From the NCBI GenBank assembly GCA_028683835.1, contig JAQUHB010000002.1, positions 1 to 64,000 on the forward strand: a stretch of DNA of 64,000 bases, read 5' to 3'. Both the position numbers and the translations under genes were made by a program. Shown here piece after piece: positions 62,578 to 64,000 of the stretch. Position 1 is the first letter of the stretch. Each line of letters begins with the position of its first letter. The stretch is from Sulfurimonadaceae bacterium. Its GTDB lineage: Bacteria; Campylobacterota; Campylobacteria; Campylobacterales; Sulfurimonadaceae. The notes below the pieces were generated by a model, which was not told the origin of the DNA, ran no database searches, and was given only the letters and a program-made list of their open reading frames with translations.

Positions 62578-64000
62578 TTACGAAACGGTGACTTTTATCG
62601 CATCACCTTGCGCATCAAAAGCTACGCTTGAGCCCTCAATAACTTCTCCACCAAGGATAAGATCAGCGAGTTTGTCTTCGACAATCTCATAAAGAGCACG
62701 TTTAAGCGGTCTCGCTCCATATACAGGATCAAATCCAGCTTCTGCTATCAACTCTTTTGCAGACTCACTTAGAGTAATAGTGATATTTCTCTCCTCAACT
62801 TTTTTAACTATCTCATTAAAAAACAGATCTACAATTCCTTTAATCTGCGTACTTCCAAGTGGATTAAAAATGATGATATCATCAAGTCTATTTAAAAACT
62901 CGGGTTTAAATGCAAGTTTGAGTTCACCCATAACAGCATCACGCATCTTGTCATACTCATTACCCATGCTCATAATCTTATCACTTGCGATGTTACTTGT
63001 CATGATAATAATCGTATTAGTAAAGTCAACGGTGACACCTTTATTGTCCGTTAAACGTCCATCATCAAGCACTTGAAGCAAAATATTAAAGACATCTGGA
63101 TGCGCTTTTTCCACTTCATCTAAAAGTATTACACTATACGGCTTTCGGCGCACCGCTTCAGTGAGCTGTCCACCTTCATCATATCCGACATATCCTGGAG
63201 GGGCACCGACAAGGCGTGAAACGGCGTGTTTCTCCATATACTCACTCATATCGATTCTAACCATCGCTTCTTCTGTGTCGAAAAGAAATTTAGCTAATGT
63301 TTTCGCTGTTTGAGTTTTTCCTACACCCGTCGGCCCAAGGAAAAGAAAACTTCCTATCGGTCTATTTTTATCACTGAGGCCTGCCTTATTTCTCTTGATT
63401 GCCCGTGCTACAGCGTGTGTTGCACGCTCTTGACCGATAACTGAGAGATTGAGTTCATCCTCTACATGTAAGATTTTTTCTTTCTCACTTTGCAGCATTT
63501 TACTCACAGCTATTCCCGTCCATCTACTAACAATCGAAGCGATAGCATCCTCATCCACACTATTTTTTAGCAGCGTACCCTCTTTCTGCATCTCTTTCCA
63601 CTTCTCATGAAGAGAGTTTTCCTCTTCTAAAAGTTTAGGAACTATCCCATACTCGATCTCTGCGGCTTTATTATATTCGCCGCTGTTTTTAGCATATTCT
63701 GCTTCACGCTTTTTAGCTTCGACATCTGATTTGATAGTTGCAATCTTTTCAAAGATTGCTTTTTCATGATTAAACTGCGATTCTAGGGCACGTTTTTCTT
63801 CCTCTGCATCTGCAAGCTCTTTAGCAATCTCTTCGATTCTTTTGGTATTACTTACAGATTCCTCCATTTTAAGAGCTTCTCTTTCTACATGATATTCTTG
63901 AATCTTTCTTTTTATCGATGCTAGTGCATTGGGTTCGCTCTCTATTTGCATTTTAAGTTCTGCGGCTGCTTCATCAATAAGATCGATTGCTTTATCTGGC
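62578..64000 (-). CDS. clpB: ClpB disaggregase, C-terminal part (cut by window edge)
   Basis: 474 residues are in the window, reading from [20 protein letters not shown] at the edge. The coiled-coil M domain follows, then NBD2 with [20 protein letters not shown] (Walker A), [20 protein letters not shown] (Walker B) and [36 protein letters not shown] is the sensor 2 region. It threads aggregated proteins together with DnaK. The M domain distinguishes it from ClpA/ClpC. The N-terminal domain and NBD1 are outside the window. Confidence 0.97.
   Translation of the reverse strand, partial: PDKAIDLIDEAAAELKMQIESEPNALASIKRKIQEYHVEREALKMEESVSNTKRIEEIAKELADAEEEKRALESQFNHEKAIFEKIATIKSDVEAKKREAEYAKNSGEYNKAAEIEYGIVPKLLEEENSLHEKWKEMQKEGTLLKNSVDEDAIASIVSRWTGIAVSKMLQSEKEKILHVEDELNLSVIGQERATHAVARAIKRNKAGLSDKNRPIGSFLFLGPTGVGKTQTAKTLAKFLFDTEEAMVRIDMSEYMEKHAVSRLVGAPPGYVGYDEGGQLTEAVRRKPYSVILLDEVEKAHPDVFNILLQVLDDGRLTDNKGVTVDFTNTIIIMTSNIASDKIMSMGNEYDKMRDAVMGELKLAFKPEFLNRLDDIIIFNPLGSTQIKGIVDLFFNEIVKKVEERNITITLSESAKELIAEAGFDPVYGARPLKRALYEIVEDKLADLILGGEVIEGSSVAFDAQGDAIKVTVS

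Overview
The window is low-GC bacterial chromosome whose gene content and order point to the Campylobacterota (Epsilonproteobacteria), most like Sulfurimonas and relatives. The clearest pointers are the lysC-hobA-holB-folP order with rppH beside it (hobA is an epsilonproteobacterial replication factor), many small c-type cytochrome genes, tatBC-queA, and rpmH-rnpA-yidD-yidC-jag-mnmE. No rRNA, tRNA or CRISPR array was recognised. Assignment to a genus is inference.

Bases 1-24301 and 49475-64000 are ordinary chromosome. From the left: the 5' part of purH, small membrane and hypothetical genes, a nested inverted-repeat element, a MazEF-type toxin-antitoxin pair, a DoxX protein beside a short exported Cys-Gly peptide, purL, greB, an HDOD protein, an RNase R-type gene, holA, a CZB zinc protein, folP-holB-hobA-lysC-rppH, a two-component system with a Spy-like protein and a cytochrome b/DHC/SHP module, hemW, tatBC and queA. 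To the right of the island: a YibQ-type deacetylase, rpsF-ssb-rpsR, an ankyrin protein, a YdcF protein, ilvC, ruvX, mnmE-jag-yidC-yidD-rnpA-rpmH, a tetraheme cytochrome and the C-terminal part of clpB.

The main discovery is the stretch between them. Bases 24302-49474 (25,173 bp) are a Tn7-like transposon inserted in dprA, the gene for the DNA-processing protein needed in natural transformation. The 5' 173 bp of dprA lie at 49475-49647 and the remaining 607 bp at 23690-24296, on the same strand. Removing the element and one copy of the 5-bp duplication GCAAA restores an exact 260-codon frame. The ends start with TGT, form 25-bp imperfect inverted repeats and share further internal TnsB-site-like repeats.

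The transposon carries tnsA-tnsB-tnsC-tniQ plus AT-rich cargo: a histidine kinase/receiver pair, a DUF2971 protein, a CoiA-like zinc protein, an exported DNA/RNA non-specific endonuclease with a small partner, a B12-type radical SAM enzyme divergent from an Fe-S uracil-DNA-glycosylase-like protein across a 34-bp palindrome, an NdpA-like/transmembrane two-gene module, two metallophosphoesterases, a Septu-like ATPase/HNH pair, a DUF2188 operon and an orphan 367-residue protein at the far end. Decayed IS701-like and IS3-like remnants lie between them. It reads as a defence island that breaks dprA and also supplies a secreted nuclease, so it may block natural transformation in two ways. A palindrome, TTACATGTAA, recurs through the chromosomal flanks and is nearly absent from the element.
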